Part shown: positions 47,370 through 57,323 of the stretch, piece after piece
How the letters are laid out: each line of letters opens with the position of its first letter
Position numbering within the stretch: position 1 is the stretch's first letter
From: Terrisporobacter othiniensis
Lineage (GTDB): Bacteria > Bacillota > Clostridia > Peptostreptococcales > Peptostreptococcaceae
Direction: 5' to 3'
DNA: 64,000 nucleotides
Assembly: GCF_000808015.1 (NCBI RefSeq)
Contig: NZ_JWHR01000099.1
Location: forward strand, 32,486 to 96,485
Notes under the pieces: model-generated
What the model was told of the DNA's origin: nothing
Database searches by the model: none
The model's input: the letters and a program-made list of their open reading frames with translations, nothing else
Made by a program: the position numbers and the translations under genes

Positions 47370-48920
47370 ATGGAACTAATTAAGGATATAATCAAAATAG
47401 ATAGCAGAGTTGATTTTGGTAAGTATCAGACATTTATTGAATCAGAGACTGTTGTACCGGATGTTAAGTCAGACGTTTATGAAATTGTTGATACTCAAGG
47501 ATACATAGCATTGAGTAAAATTGAGGTGTCAGATGGAAAACTTATATGTAGAGGAAGTTTTAATTACAATGTGATGTATATAGCAGATGATAAAAGTACT
47601 TTGTCTAATGTTTGCGGAAAAATAGACATCAATGAGGTTGTAGAAAAGGATAATATAGTTCAGGATATGGAGTATATGTTATATCCTGAAGTAGAACATG
47701 TTGATTGCACGATTTTAAATGAAAGAAAAATAAGAGTAGGAGCTCTTATGAATATTAAAGGTAGTTTATTTGAAAAACAAAGATTAGACATTGTAAAAGA
47801 TGTTGCTCAGGTTGAATGTATTCAAAAACATAGAAAAGAAATAGTATACCAAGATATTATTGGAATAGAAAAAACAGAAAGTGTTATAAGAGATACTATA
47901 GCTATAAGTTCGGCAGAAGTAGCTGCAATAATAAACATTACACCTGTAGTTAAAGTTAAGGAAAGTAGAATAGCAGATAATAAAGTTATAATTGGTGGAG
48001 TTTTAGAAATTAGTCCTTTAGCATGTACTTGTGAGGGAGATATTGTAGAATTAGATAAGGTAGGTATTGATTTTACACAATTTATTGAAGTTCCAGGAGC
48101 TTTTGATGGAATGAAAGAAGAAACTCTACTAAACATAGGTGATTTTAATTATAATTTTAGAGACAATAGTGAAAGTAATACAGCTATGTTAGAAATAGAA
48201 TGCACAGTATGCTGTAAGGTAAAAGTTACAGATGAAGTAACTAGAGAAGTATTACAAGATGCTTATTCTCCACAAAAAATTGTGAAGTTTGATCACAGAT
48301 TAATAAGCTTAAATAAATCACTATATTCTGCATCAGAAAATTTCACAGTTAGAGAAACCTTAGGTACAGGTGACGATAATATACAAGTAAAAGATATAGT
48401 AAGTGTATGTACATCAATATCTATAGAAAATGCGTATGTAGAAGGTAACAAGAGTATAATTCAAGGAATAATAAAAGCAGTAATACTATTTGTACCAGTA
48501 GAAGGGGAAAAGATGATTTATAAATTATCAGAAGAAATACCTTTCGAAAATGATGTAGCTATCGAGAATTTGAGTGAAACTTGTTCAATATTTAATACAG
48601 TATGTATAGATAAAGTTGAGGCAGATTTAAATAGAGATGAAATAGATTTGGTAATAAAAGTAAAAAGATTTACAGAAGCTATAGATAAGAAATCAGAAAG
48701 CTTTATTATAAAAGGCGAAGATCAAGGTGAGTATGACCTTTCAACAGCTCCTAGCATAATAGTATATATTTGTAAGGATGGAGATAACCTTTGGGATATA
48801 GCCAAAAAATATAATACAACAGAAGAAGAAATTGCAGATGTAAATGAAATTAAGATGGATGAACCAATTAAGCCAGGAAAATGTTTGATTTTACAAAAAA
48901 AAGTTACAACTATAGATTAA
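47370..48920 (+). CDS. sipL: SipL-like spore coat morphogenetic protein (DUF3794 plus LysM)
   Basis: About 516 residues: repeated DUF3794 (SPOCS-type) beta domains over residues 1-450 and a C-terminal LysM domain (about 468-512, DGDNLWDIAKKYNTTEEEI). In Clostridioides difficile SipL binds SpoIVA through the LysM domain and is needed for coat localisation around the forespore. Length, domain order and position after yabG and veg all agree. ATG at 47370 follows AGGAGGG; the frame extends 11 codons upstream without function. Confidence 0.9.
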   Translation: MELIKDIIKIDSRVDFGKYQTFIESETVVPDVKSDVYEIVDTQGYIALSKIEVSDGKLICRGSFNYNVMYIADDKSTLSNVCGKIDINEVVEKDNIVQDMEYMLYPEVEHVDCTILNERKIRVGALMNIKGSLFEKQRLDIVKDVAQVECIQKHRKEIVYQDIIGIEKTESVIRDTIAISSAEVAAIINITPVVKVKESRIADNKVIIGGVLEISPLACTCEGDIVELDKVGIDFTQFIEVPGAFDGMKEETLLNIGDFNYNFRDNSESNTAMLEIECTVCCKVKVTDEVTREVLQDAYSPQKIVKFDHRLISLNKSLYSASENFTVRETLGTGDDNIQVKDIVSVCTSISIENAYVEGNKSIIQGIIKAVILFVPVEGEKMIYKLSEEIPFENDVAIENLSETCSIFNTVCIDKVEADLNRDEIDLVIKVKRFTEAIDKKSESFIIKGEDQGEYDLSTAPSIIVYICKDGDNLWDIAKKYNTTEEEIADVNEIKMDEPIKPGKCLILQKKVTTID

Positions 48921-48940
48921 TAAATTGACAAGGATAATAA

Positions 48941-48977
48941 AATAATAGGGGATAAAACCCCTATTATTTTGTTTTTT
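48941..48977 (+). terminator. Terminator after sipL
   Basis: A perfect 12-bp stem (48941-48952 with 48959-48970), then T-rich DNA. Confidence 0.9.
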
Positions 48978-49042
48978 GTAGTATAATAATTATAATTCGA
49001 GAATCCATTATACTAAATGCAACTATATACAAGGAGGATGAA

Positions 49043-49924
49043 ATGAATTCTATAGAATTAAAAAGTAGAGCGAAGATTAATTTATCTATAGATGTATTAG
49101 GAAAAAGACAAGATGGATATCACTTAGTTGAAATGATAATGCAAACTATTGATTTATTTGATATTATAAAGATTTTTTCATTAAATGAAGATAAAATAAT
49201 AATAAGCAGTAATAGTAAAGATATACCGACAGATAGTAGTAATATAGTATATAAAGCAGTCAATTTGATAAAACAAGAGTTTAGTATAAAAAGAGGTATA
49301 GAAATATATATAGAAAAGAATATCCCTGTTGCAGCTGGTATGGCAGGTGGAAGTAGTAATGCGGCGGCAGTTTTAGTAGGATTAAATAAACTATGGAATC
49401 TTGACTTAAGTAAAAATAAACTTAAGGAATTAGGTTTGCAATTAGGTGCTGATGTACCTTTTTGTATTGAGGGGGGAGCATCATTAGCTGAAAATATTGG
49501 AGAAAAGTTAACAAATATAGATGGTTTATCTCAGGGTGCATTTATTCTAGTATGTAAACCAGAATTATTTGTGTCTACAAAAGAAGTATATGAAGCTATA
49601 GACTCTAAAATTATTGAAAAAAGGCCAGATAATAAATTGTTAATACAATTATTAAAAGAAAATAAAATAGAGTTGTTATCAAAAAATATGTATAATGTCT
49701 TAGAATCAGTTACTAAGGAAAAATATCCTGTTATTAAAGAGATAGAAGAAATCATGCTTAATAACAAGGCCTTAGGGGCTATGATGAGTGGAAGTGGACC
49801 AACAGTTTTTGGATTATATAACAATAAAGTTGATGCAGAAAAATGTAAAAAAATTCTACTAGAAAACTTCAAACAAGTATACCTAGTTAAAAGCCATAAA
49901 AAGGGGGTTGAAATAAATGGATAG
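49043..49924 (+). CDS. ispE: 4-diphosphocytidyl-2-C-methyl-D-erythritol kinase
   Basis: A 293-residue GHMP kinase of the MEP isoprenoid pathway. The opening SRAKINLSIDVLGKRQDGYH, the ATP loop PVAAGMAGGSSNAAAVL (about 94-110) and the C-terminal GAMMSGSGPTVFGL are diagnostic. AAGGAGGATG precedes the ATG. It overlaps the GntR gene by 8 bases. Confidence 0.97.
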   Translation: MNSIELKSRAKINLSIDVLGKRQDGYHLVEMIMQTIDLFDIIKIFSLNEDKIIISSNSKDIPTDSSNIVYKAVNLIKQEFSIKRGIEIYIEKNIPVAAGMAGGSSNAAAVLVGLNKLWNLDLSKNKLKELGLQLGADVPFCIEGGASLAENIGEKLTNIDGLSQGAFILVCKPELFVSTKEVYEAIDSKIIEKRPDNKLLIQLLKENKIELLSKNMYNVLESVTKEKYPVIKEIEEIMLNNKALGAMMSGSGPTVFGLYNNKVDAEKCKKILLENFKQVYLVKSHKKGVEING

Positions 49925-50588
49925 TTTAACAAAAATAAATTTAGATAACTATAAGCCATTAAGAGATGTAGTATTTGAAAATCTAAGAACAGCTATCTTA
50001 GAAGGGGATTTGAAAGCGGGCCAAAGACTTATGGAAGTTCAATTGGCAGAGCAATTAGGGGTAAGTAGAACTCCAATAAGAGAAGCTATTAGAAAACTGG
50101 AGTTAGAAGGTTTAGTAGTTATGTTACCAAGAAAGGGCGCTTATGTTGCTAATATGTCATTTAAGGATTTAATTGATGTACTAGAAATAAGATCTAGCTT
50201 AGAAGGGTTAGCAGCATCTCTGGCAGCAGAAAGACTAAGAGAAGAAGATATTTCAGATCTAGAAAGAGTAGCAAAAGAATTTGAAAAAAGTGTAAGAGAA
50301 GCAGATATCGACAATGTATTAAAAAAAGATGTAGAGTTTCATGAGAAGATATTTTTAATGGCTAATAATAAAAAACTATATCAACTAATAACTTCTTTAT
50401 GGGAACAAGTACATAGGTTCAGAGTGACATATGTTTCAAATTATGATGCATCATTAAGTTTAGTAGATGAACATAATAGAATATTAGAAGCTATTAAATC
50501 AGGGGATTGTGAGTTAGCTAAGAAATATGCAACAGAACATATAGAAATAGCAGAACAGTTTTTTATGGAAAATACAATAAATAGTTAA
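49917..50588 (+). CDS. GntR family transcriptional regulator, FadR subfamily
   Basis: A 223-residue regulator: winged helix (about 10-75, with LAEQLGVSRTPIREAIRKLE) and a C-terminal all-helical FCD domain with metal-binding His residues (VEFHEKIF and the final EHIEIAEQFF). It is coupled to ispE by overlap, an arrangement common in clostridia. The ligand and targets are unknown. GTATAC operators near the acetate transporter gene in this window are the kind such regulators bind, but no link is shown. Confidence 0.92.
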   Translation: MDSLTKINLDNYKPLRDVVFENLRTAILEGDLKAGQRLMEVQLAEQLGVSRTPIREAIRKLELEGLVVMLPRKGAYVANMSFKDLIDVLEIRSSLEGLAASLAAERLREEDISDLERVAKEFEKSVREADIDNVLKKDVEFHEKIFLMANNKKLYQLITSLWEQVHRFRVTYVSNYDASLSLVDEHNRILEAIKSGDCELAKKYATEHIEIAEQFFMENTINS

Positions 50589-50611
50589 ATTGAAAATGGG
50601 AATTATATTTG

Positions 50612-50637
50612 AAAGAAGGCTTAGCCTTCTTTTTTTA
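50612..50637 (+). terminator. Terminator after the GntR gene
   Basis: A 9-bp stem with a 3-base loop (50612-50620 with 50624-50632) and a T-run. The rest of the 50589-50900 gap holds only the spoIIR promoter. Confidence 0.88.
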
Positions 50638-50839
50638 TTGTAAAGATTTTATATTTTATTTTATTTTTGGATACAATAAAACGAAATATAAAATTGAATT
50701 AATAGAGAAATTGACATAAGTTGTAAGTAGTCAGTAGTATGAAGTTAAGAGTTACATATTGGATTAAATGACGCAAAATTTTTATATTTAGAAACTAAAA
50801 TTAAGGATTATTACTCAATATATGGCAAAGCAAATTTTT

Positions 50840-50867
50840 GTATAAAAAAATAATAAATGGATACACT
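50840..50867 (+). promoter_or_regulatory. Sigma-F-like promoter of spoIIR
   Basis: GTATA (50840-50844), 14 bases, then GGATACACT (50859-50867), which fits the sigma-F -10 pattern GGNNANAHT. The spacer is slightly short. It lies 33 bases before the spoIIR start. Confidence 0.5.
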
Positions 50868-50900
50868 CAAATTATAAATGAATTTTTGAGGGGGATTATT

Positions 50901-51557
50901 ATGAAAGTGAAAAATATAAAAAAAAGAATATATATATTGATTGGTATTTTGATTACTATATTATCAGTAACTACTTTAATAATATCAAAAGAAATAAATA
51001 AAATAGAAGCTTGCACTTATGATTATAAAGAAAAATTAATAAGATTTCATGTTATAGCAAATAGTGATACAGATGAAGACCAAGAATTAAAATTAAAAGT
51101 TAGAGATGCGGTTATAGCTTATTTACAACCAAAGCTTGAAAACTCTAAATCAATAGAAGAAAGTGAAGCAATTATAAAAGGTGAATATGAGAACTTAGAA
51201 AATATAAGCAAGAAGGTTATATGCGATAATGGATATAACTATAATGTTAACATTGGGTTACAGTATAGTGATTTTCCTGCAAAACAATACTCAAGTGTAG
51301 TATTACCGGCAGGTAAATACAAAGCTTTAAAGATCATAATAGGAGAAGGTAAAGGAAAGAACTGGTGGTGTGTAATGTTTCCTCCTCTTTGCTTCGTAGA
51401 TGACCAAAACGGAGTAATAGATGAGAAAACTGATAAAAAACTGAAAGAAATATTAACACCACAAGAGTATGAATTAATAATGGCAAAAAATAAAACTGAG
51501 GTAAATAATTTAAAATTTAAATTTAAAATAACTGAAGTATTTCAATGCTTATTTTAA
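50901..51557 (+). CDS. spoIIR: Stage II sporulation protein R
   Basis: About 218 residues: a membrane or signal segment (about 8-28), then the SpoIIR domain with LIRFHVIANSDTDEDQELKLKVRDAV and the NWWCVMFPPLCFVD region. SpoIIR is the forespore signal that triggers SpoIIGA-dependent activation of sigma-E. GAGGGGG before the ATG at 50901 fixes the start; the upstream in-frame ATG at 50838 lies in the promoter. Confidence 0.95.
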   Translation: MKVKNIKKRIYILIGILITILSVTTLIISKEINKIEACTYDYKEKLIRFHVIANSDTDEDQELKLKVRDAVIAYLQPKLENSKSIEESEAIIKGEYENLENISKKVICDNGYNYNVNIGLQYSDFPAKQYSSVVLPAGKYKALKIIIGEGKGKNWWCVMFPPLCFVDDQNGVIDEKTDKKLKEILTPQEYELIMAKNKTEVNNLKFKFKITEVFQCLF

Positions 51558-51599
51558 TTTAAAATAAAGAATAAAAAATAAAAAGGAGTGACTTTAACT

Positions 51600-52124
51600 A
51601 TGGATAGGTGCTATAAAACCCTTATAGTATCACTATTAGTTTTAGGCAATGTATTTGTACCTATAAAACAAATATATGCACTAGAATATTACTATTTAGA
51701 CAATGAAACAGAAGATTGTTTTGTACAAGTGCAAGAACAAGAGGATAAAAAAGAAGCAGTTATAAATCTTAATGATGAAGAAATAATGTTATTATCAAAA
51801 TTAGTAGCAGGAGAAGCTAGAGGTGAAAGCTATGAAGGTCAAGTTGCTGTAGCAGCAGTTGTAATCAATAGAGTGAAGGATTCTAGATTTCCAAACTCTC
51901 TAGAAGGGGTTATATATCAAAAGAATGCATTTTCTGTAGTGAAAAATGGAACTATATATACAGAGCCCACAAGCTCTACATATAGAGCGGCTCAGGAAGC
52001 ACTATATGGAAATGATCCAACTAATAATGCAATATACTTTTGGAATCCTGATATATCTACATGTAGCTGGATAAACACATTAAATCCTTACTTAAGAATA
52101 GGGAATCATGTTTTTGCTAAATAA
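51600..52124 (+). CDS. Secreted SleB-type cell wall hydrolase
   Basis: About 174 residues: a signal peptide (about 1-27), an acidic linker, then a hydrolase_2 (SleB-type) domain with catalytic Glu72 in LVAGEARGES and the AVVINRV and FWNPD segments. It lacks the N-terminal peptidoglycan-binding domain of SleB. AAAGGAG lies 11 bases before the ATG. Its place behind spoIIR suggests a sporulation or germination role, but this is inference. Confidence 0.9.
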   Translation: MDRCYKTLIVSLLVLGNVFVPIKQIYALEYYYLDNETEDCFVQVQEQEDKKEAVINLNDEEIMLLSKLVAGEARGESYEGQVAVAAVVINRVKDSRFPNSLEGVIYQKNAFSVVKNGTIYTEPTSSTYRAAQEALYGNDPTNNAIYFWNPDISTCSWINTLNPYLRIGNHVFAK

Positions 52125-52147
52125 TATATAATTTTAAATAAAAAAAG

Positions 52148-52177
52148 TAAAGGAGTTTTTACTCCTTTATTTTTTTT
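52148..52177 (+). terminator. Terminator after the SleB-type gene
   Basis: A 9-bp stem with a 4-base loop (52148-52156 with 52161-52169) and a T-run. Confidence 0.88.
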
Positions 52178-52266
52178 ATAAAATAAATTATAATTATCAT
52201 TTAGATAGCAAAATATAAAACTAAATGTTTTACTTATAAAAGCCATATTTAGAAGGAGGCAATGTA

Positions 52267-52680
52267 TTGGAGGTTAAAATCAATATCCAAACTATTCAAT
52301 ATAATGAATATGGAGAACGAAATGTAATAAAAGTAAAGGCTACAGGAACTTTATATGAAAAGAAAGATAATACCTATGTACTTTACAAAGAAAAAGAAGA
52401 TGGCAAAGAAACGACAACATCTATTAAAATTGAAAGTAACAAGGTAACAATAAAAAGATTTGGTGAGATAAATTCAACTATGATTTTTAAAACAAATCAG
52501 ACTATTAATTCTAATTATGCAACACCACAGGGTATGTTTGTTGTAGAGACAAAAACTACAAAGCTAAATATAGAAAATAAAGAAGATATTATCATTGATA
52601 TAGATTATGATATACAAATAATGGATATGTTTAGAGGTCGTAATATAATAAAAATAAATATTTATAACTATAGTGTTTAA
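52267..52680 (+). CDS. DUF1934 beta-barrel protein (YwiB-like)
   Basis: A 137-residue protein of DUF1934, a small calycin-like beta barrel: KATGTLYEKKDNTYVLYKE, TTTSIKIESNKVTIKRFG and the closing DYDIQIMDM. The start is TTG at 52267, behind GAAGGAGGC. Function unknown. Confidence 0.88.
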   Translation: MEVKINIQTIQYNEYGERNVIKVKATGTLYEKKDNTYVLYKEKEDGKETTTSIKIESNKVTIKRFGEINSTMIFKTNQTINSNYATPQGMFVVETKTTKLNIENKEDIIIDIDYDIQIMDMFRGRNIIKINIYNYSV

Positions 52681-52841
52681 AAAAATTCTTTAAAAATAGG
52701 ATAAATATAAACAAGGATTTGAAGTTTTTTTATAGAAAATAGTACTAGTAGTTAAGAATTTCATCAATTAAAAATTTGATAGAACTAAGTAAGGCAATTA
52801 AATTAATCATTGATAAAATTAATTGTAATGAGGTATAAAAT

Positions 52842-54227
52842 ATGATATTTGAGAAAACGCTAAGTACGATAAAAAAATACAACTTAATAGAAAATGGAGA
52901 TAAAATTGTGTTAGGTCTTTCTGGAGGCCCTGATTCAGTTTGTTTATTACATATATTAAATAGATTGAAAGAAGTTTTAGATATAGAAGTCTATGCAGCA
53001 CATTTAAATCATGAAATAAGAGGAATGGAAGCTCAAAAAGATGCTTTATATGTTTCTCAGCTATGTGAAAGTTTAGGAATAACTTTTTTTGTTAAATCTA
53101 TAAATGTTCCTCAATACTGTAAGGATAATAAGTTGTCATTAGAAGAAGGAGCAAGAAAATTAAGATATGAAATGTTCTTTGAAATAAAAGAAAAATTAAA
53201 TGCAAATAAAATAGCTATAGCTCATAATATGAATGATCAAGCTGAAACCGTTTTAATGCGTATGATGAGGGGTACAGGCTTACAAGGATTAAAGGGTATA
53301 GACTACATAAGAGATGACATTATAATTAGACCTATTTTAGAAATTGAAAGATCTGAAATAGAAGCTTATTGCGAAGAACATAAATTAGATCCTAGGCTAG
53401 ATGCTACAAATCTAGAAAGCATATATACAAGGAACAAAATTAGGCTAGAACTTATTCCATATATGAAGGATAATTTTAATTCTAATATAATAGAATCCAT
53501 AGTGAGAATGAGTAATAGTTTAAGAAATGATAATGATTTTATAGAAGAAGAAGCTTTTAAGAAATTTAAAGAAGTAGCTTTTATAAATGGGTACAATTTA
53601 GAAATTAAGTTAGATAAATATAGAAATTTACATAAGTCATTAAAAAGTAGAATTATCAGGAATGGAATAAAATATGTTTTAGGAGATACAAATTTTATTG
53701 ACCAAAAACATATAGAAGAAGTTATAGAACTAGAAGGGGAAAATAAAATTGATAAAAAAATAATTCTTCCAAGAGGATTATTTGTTTATAGACAAAAAAA
53801 TAAGTTAGTATTTACAACAAAAGAAATTGTATTTAAAGAAATAGAATTTTCTTATAAAATACCTAAAAATGGGTTTGTCAAAATACATGAAGCTAATGTA
53901 ATTATTGAAACTGAAACGATGCCTATAAATAGGTATAAGGCTTTGAAAAGAGATAAATCATTAAAATGGTTTGATTGTAATAAAATTAAAGGGGGGATAG
54001 TAGTAAGAAGTAGAAAGCCAGGGGATAAAATAAAGCTTTCTATGGGAAGTAAAAAATTAAAAGAATTATTCATAGATTTAAAAATTCCAAAAGAAGAAAG
54101 AGGTAAGGTTCCAGTAATACAAGATGATAATGGAATTTTATGTGTTGGAAGTTTTAGAAATAGTGAAGCATATAAGGTTGATGAAACTACAAAAGAAGTC
54201 TTAAAGATTTGCTTTAAGAAAATTTAG
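52842..54227 (+). CDS. tilS: tRNA(Ile)-lysidine synthetase
   Basis: A 461-residue PP-loop enzyme that turns C34 of the AUA-reading tRNA(Ile) into lysidine. SGGPDS (27-32) is the ATP site; HNMNDQAETVLMRMMRGTG follows. The C-terminal TilS domains occupy about 215-461. It sits 14 bases before the ftsH reading region, the classic tilS-ftsH neighbourhood though hpt is missing between them. Confidence 0.96.
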   Translation: MIFEKTLSTIKKYNLIENGDKIVLGLSGGPDSVCLLHILNRLKEVLDIEVYAAHLNHEIRGMEAQKDALYVSQLCESLGITFFVKSINVPQYCKDNKLSLEEGARKLRYEMFFEIKEKLNANKIAIAHNMNDQAETVLMRMMRGTGLQGLKGIDYIRDDIIIRPILEIERSEIEAYCEEHKLDPRLDATNLESIYTRNKIRLELIPYMKDNFNSNIIESIVRMSNSLRNDNDFIEEEAFKKFKEVAFINGYNLEIKLDKYRNLHKSLKSRIIRNGIKYVLGDTNFIDQKHIEEVIELEGENKIDKKIILPRGLFVYRQKNKLVFTTKEIVFKEIEFSYKIPKNGFVKIHEANVIIETETMPINRYKALKRDKSLKWFDCNKIKGGIVVRSRKPGDKIKLSMGSKKLKELFIDLKIPKEERGKVPVIQDDNGILCVGSFRNSEAYKVDETTKEVLKICFKKI

Positions 54228-54259
54228 AATGAAAACAACTTATGAAAGGAGGGCTTCTT

Positions 54260-56236
54260 TTGAACAAATTTTTAAAAGGAGCAGGTTTTTATCTGTTACT
54301 ATTTATGATAATAATTGGAATAGTCCAATTCTCTGGTACTCAAACTACTAAGATTGAAGAGTTAAAGTTTTCTGAAGTTTATAAAAATTTAATGGAAGAA
54401 AATATATCAAAAATACACTTTGTTGATGGAACTTCTGTGAAAGGAACAATAAAAGACTCAAATAAGGAGTTCACATCATATATACCAAATGAAGTATTAG
54501 GAGATAAACTAGCAAATGAAATATTAGATCAAACAGTAGAAAATAAATTAGTATTTGATGGTGAGGCAAAACCACAAACGCCTTGGTTTGTAAGTATGCT
54601 ACCAACTGTTCTTCTGATTGGATTTATGATTATAATATGGTTTGTTTTTATGAATCAGTCTCAAGGTGGAGGCGGAAAGGTTATGAGCTTTGGAAAATCC
54701 AAAGCAAGAGTTCATAAAGATGACGAAAAAACAAGAGTCACATTCAAGGATGTGGCGGGACTGTCGGAAGAAAAAGAAGATCTGCAGGAAGTTGTTGATT
54801 TCCTAAAGAACCCCAAGAGGTATATTAATTTAGGTGCTAGAATTCCAAAAGGTATACTAATGGTTGGTCCTCCAGGGACAGGAAAAACATATTTATCAAG
54901 AGCCGTTGCAGGAGAGGCTGGGGTGCCATTTTTCAGCATAAGTGGTTCTGACTTCGTTGAAATGTTCGTAGGTGTTGGAGCATCAAGAGTAAGAGACTTA
55001 TTTGAGCAAGCAAAGAAAAGTGCACCTGCAATAATATTTATAGATGAAATAGATGCCGTTGGTAGAAAAAGAGGAGCTGGACTTGGTGGAGGACATGATG
55101 AAAGAGAACAAACTCTTAACCAACTTCTAGTAGAGATGGATGGTTTTGGCGTTAATCAAGGAATAATCATTATGGCTGCTACAAATAGACCAGATATCCT
55201 AGACCCAGCATTACTTAGACCAGGTAGATTTGACAGAGAAGTAGTGGTTGGTGTACCAGATGTTAGAGGTAGAGAGGCTATATTTGAAGTTCATTCAAAA
55301 AATAAACCTTTAGCAAAAGATGTAAACAAAGAAGTATTAGCTAAGAGAACTCCAGGATTTACTCCTGCGGATATAGAGAATATAATGAATGAGGCTGCAA
55401 TATTAACAGCTAGAAAAAGAGAAAAAGAAATTCATATGGATACTATAGAAGAAGCTATAACAAAAGTTATGGTTGGTGTAGCTAAAAAATCTAGAGTTAT
55501 CAGTGATAAAGATAGAAAGCTTACAGCTTATCATGAGGCAGGTCATGCTATTTGTATGAATATACTTCCAAATATAAGTCCGGTTCACCAAGTTACTATA
55601 ATACCAAGAGGTAGAGCTGGTGGATTTACGGAGCCTCTTCCACAAGAAGATCAAATGTATGGTACTAAAAATGAAATGTTAGAAACTATAGTTATGGCAC
55701 TTGGTGGTAGGGTTGCAGAAGAATTGATAATGGATGATATTTCAACAGGAGCATCTAACGACTTAGAAAGAGTTACAGCAATAGCCAGAGCTATGGTAAC
55801 AAAATATGGTATGAGTGAAAAAATGGGTCCTATGGTATACGGAGACAGTGATGACGAGGTATTCTTAGGAAATAGCATAACTACTAAGAAAAACTACTCA
55901 GAAGAAATAGCTTATGAGATAGATAAAGAAGTTAGAGAAATAGTTGAAAATGCGTATGCAGAGTGTAAACGAATATTAAAAGAAAATATGGATAAATTAC
56001 ACTATGTTGCAAAAGGATTATTGCTATATGAAACATTAGATTCAGAGCAATTCATGCAAGCATTTAATGAAGAATTATCATTAGATGAAAAAGATGTATT
56101 TGCGAAAAAAGAAGAATCAAAAGTTGTTATTGATATAGAAGAAGATATACAAGAAGAATCTAATGAGGAAGAAAAAAATAATTTGAACAACTCGAAATTA
56201 GATGAGTTTAAATTACCAGAAGATGATAATAAATAA
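54260..56236 (+). CDS. ftsH: ATP-dependent zinc metalloprotease FtsH
   Basis: About 658 residues. Membrane segments near 8-24 and 108-130 flank an extracytoplasmic domain. The AAA domain has Walker A GPPGTGKT (203-210), Walker [12 protein letters not shown] and an SRH. The protease zinc site is HEAGH (425-429). The C-terminus is acidic. The ATG at 54242 contains the AAAGGAGGG site within its first codons, so TTG at 54260 is the likely start. It degrades membrane and regulatory proteins. Confidence 0.97.
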   Translation: MNKFLKGAGFYLLLFMIIIGIVQFSGTQTTKIEELKFSEVYKNLMEENISKIHFVDGTSVKGTIKDSNKEFTSYIPNEVLGDKLANEILDQTVENKLVFDGEAKPQTPWFVSMLPTVLLIGFMIIIWFVFMNQSQGGGGKVMSFGKSKARVHKDDEKTRVTFKDVAGLSEEKEDLQEVVDFLKNPKRYINLGARIPKGILMVGPPGTGKTYLSRAVAGEAGVPFFSISGSDFVEMFVGVGASRVRDLFEQAKKSAPAIIFIDEIDAVGRKRGAGLGGGHDEREQTLNQLLVEMDGFGVNQGIIIMAATNRPDILDPALLRPGRFDREVVVGVPDVRGREAIFEVHSKNKPLAKDVNKEVLAKRTPGFTPADIENIMNEAAILTARKREKEIHMDTIEEAITKVMVGVAKKSRVISDKDRKLTAYHEAGHAICMNILPNISPVHQVTIIPRGRAGGFTEPLPQEDQMYGTKNEMLETIVMALGGRVAEELIMDDISTGASNDLERVTAIARAMVTKYGMSEKMGPMVYGDSDDEVFLGNSITTKKNYSEEIAYEIDKEVREIVENAYAECKRILKENMDKLHYVAKGLLLYETLDSEQFMQAFNEELSLDEKDVFAKKEESKVVIDIEEDIQEESNEEEKNNLNNSKLDEFKLPEDDNK

Positions 56237-56246
56237 TTTAACATAG

Positions 56247-56280
56247 AAAAACAGGACTTTTATTAAAGTCCTGTTTTTTA
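56247..56280 (+). terminator. Terminator after ftsH
   Basis: A perfect 14-bp stem with a 4-base loop (56247-56260 with 56265-56278). Confidence 0.92.
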
Positions 56281-56345
56281 TTTATATATATAATAATTAG
56301 TGTATAATTAACTTTATAAAAAAGGAAAAATAATAGAGGTGAAGT

Positions 56346-57323
56346 ATGAGGGATAAAATAATAAAAGTTATTTTAGATAGTGGTGAAGATTTTGTATCAG
56401 GAGAAGAATTATCAAAGCAGTTAGGTATATCTAGAACGGCTATTTGGAAACATATTAATATTTTACGAGAAGAAGGATACGATATAGAATCTGTTAATAA
56501 AAAAGGTTATAGATTGATAAGTTCACCTAAGGATTTATTAAATCCTCAAAACATTTATCATAACCTAAGAACAGAAATTATAGGTAAGAATATAATTCAT
56601 CTCGAATGTGTAGATTCGACTAATGATTATTTGAAGAAAATAGGAAATGGTGTTCAAGAAGGAACTGTAGTTATAAGTGAAGAACAAACGAAAGGTAAGG
56701 GAAGGCTAGGTAGAAACTGGCAGTCTAAGTCTAAGGAAGGAATATGGATGAGTATAATACTTAAACCAGAGATTATACCATATAAAGCCCCTTTTATAAC
56801 TTTAATAGCAGGAGCAGCAATAGTAAAAGCATTAAATAATTTACAAGTTCCTGCAAAGGTTAAATGGCCAAATGATATTATTATAAATAATAAAAAAGTA
56901 AGTGGGATATTAACAGAGTTATCTGCTGAAATTGAAAGAGTTAATTATGTGGTAGTTGGAATAGGTATGAATGTTAAAAATTTAGACTTTGATAAAGAAC
57001 TAGAAGAAAAAGCAACATCTTTATATAAAGAAAATTACTGTATATCAAGGGTTGAGGTAATATCACAAGTTCTTTATGAGTTTGAAAAATTATATAAGGA
57101 TTATATTGAAAATAATTATAAAGAAGAAACTCTAAGAATCTGTAGAGAATACTCTGCAATAATAAATAAAGATGTATATATAATTAAAGGTGATGAAAAA
57201 GAATTGGTTAAATGTATTGATATAAGCAATGAAGGAAATTTAATTGTAAGAGATGGCAATAATAATGTACAAGAAATTTTGTCAGGTGAAGTTTCAATAA
57301 GAGGAGTTAAAGGATATGTATAA
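56346..57323 (+). CDS. birA: Bifunctional biotin ligase/repressor
   Basis: A 325-residue BirA: an N-terminal winged helix (SGEELSKQLGISRTAIWKHI), the catalytic domain with GRLGRNWQSKSKEGIW and KWPNDIIINNKKVSGIL, and a C-terminal SH3-like domain. It biotinylates carboxylases and, through its helix-turn-helix, represses biotin genes; no BirA operator or bio gene is seen in this window. It overlaps the P1 peptidase gene by 8 bases. Confidence 0.96.
   Translation: MRDKIIKVILDSGEDFVSGEELSKQLGISRTAIWKHINILREEGYDIESVNKKGYRLISSPKDLLNPQNIYHNLRTEIIGKNIIHLECVDSTNDYLKKIGNGVQEGTVVISEEQTKGKGRLGRNWQSKSKEGIWMSIILKPEIIPYKAPFITLIAGAAIVKALNNLQVPAKVKWPNDIIINNKKVSGILTELSAEIERVNYVVVGIGMNVKNLDFDKELEEKATSLYKENYCISRVEVISQVLYEFEKLYKDYIENNYKEETLRICREYSAIINKDVYIIKGDEKELVKCIDISNEGNLIVRDGNNNVQEILSGEVSIRGVKGYV

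Noticed and set aside
49531..49959. A 142-codon open frame antisense to ispE
   Set aside because: It mirrors the codons of a clear ispE gene, has no ribosome binding site and no recognisable family.
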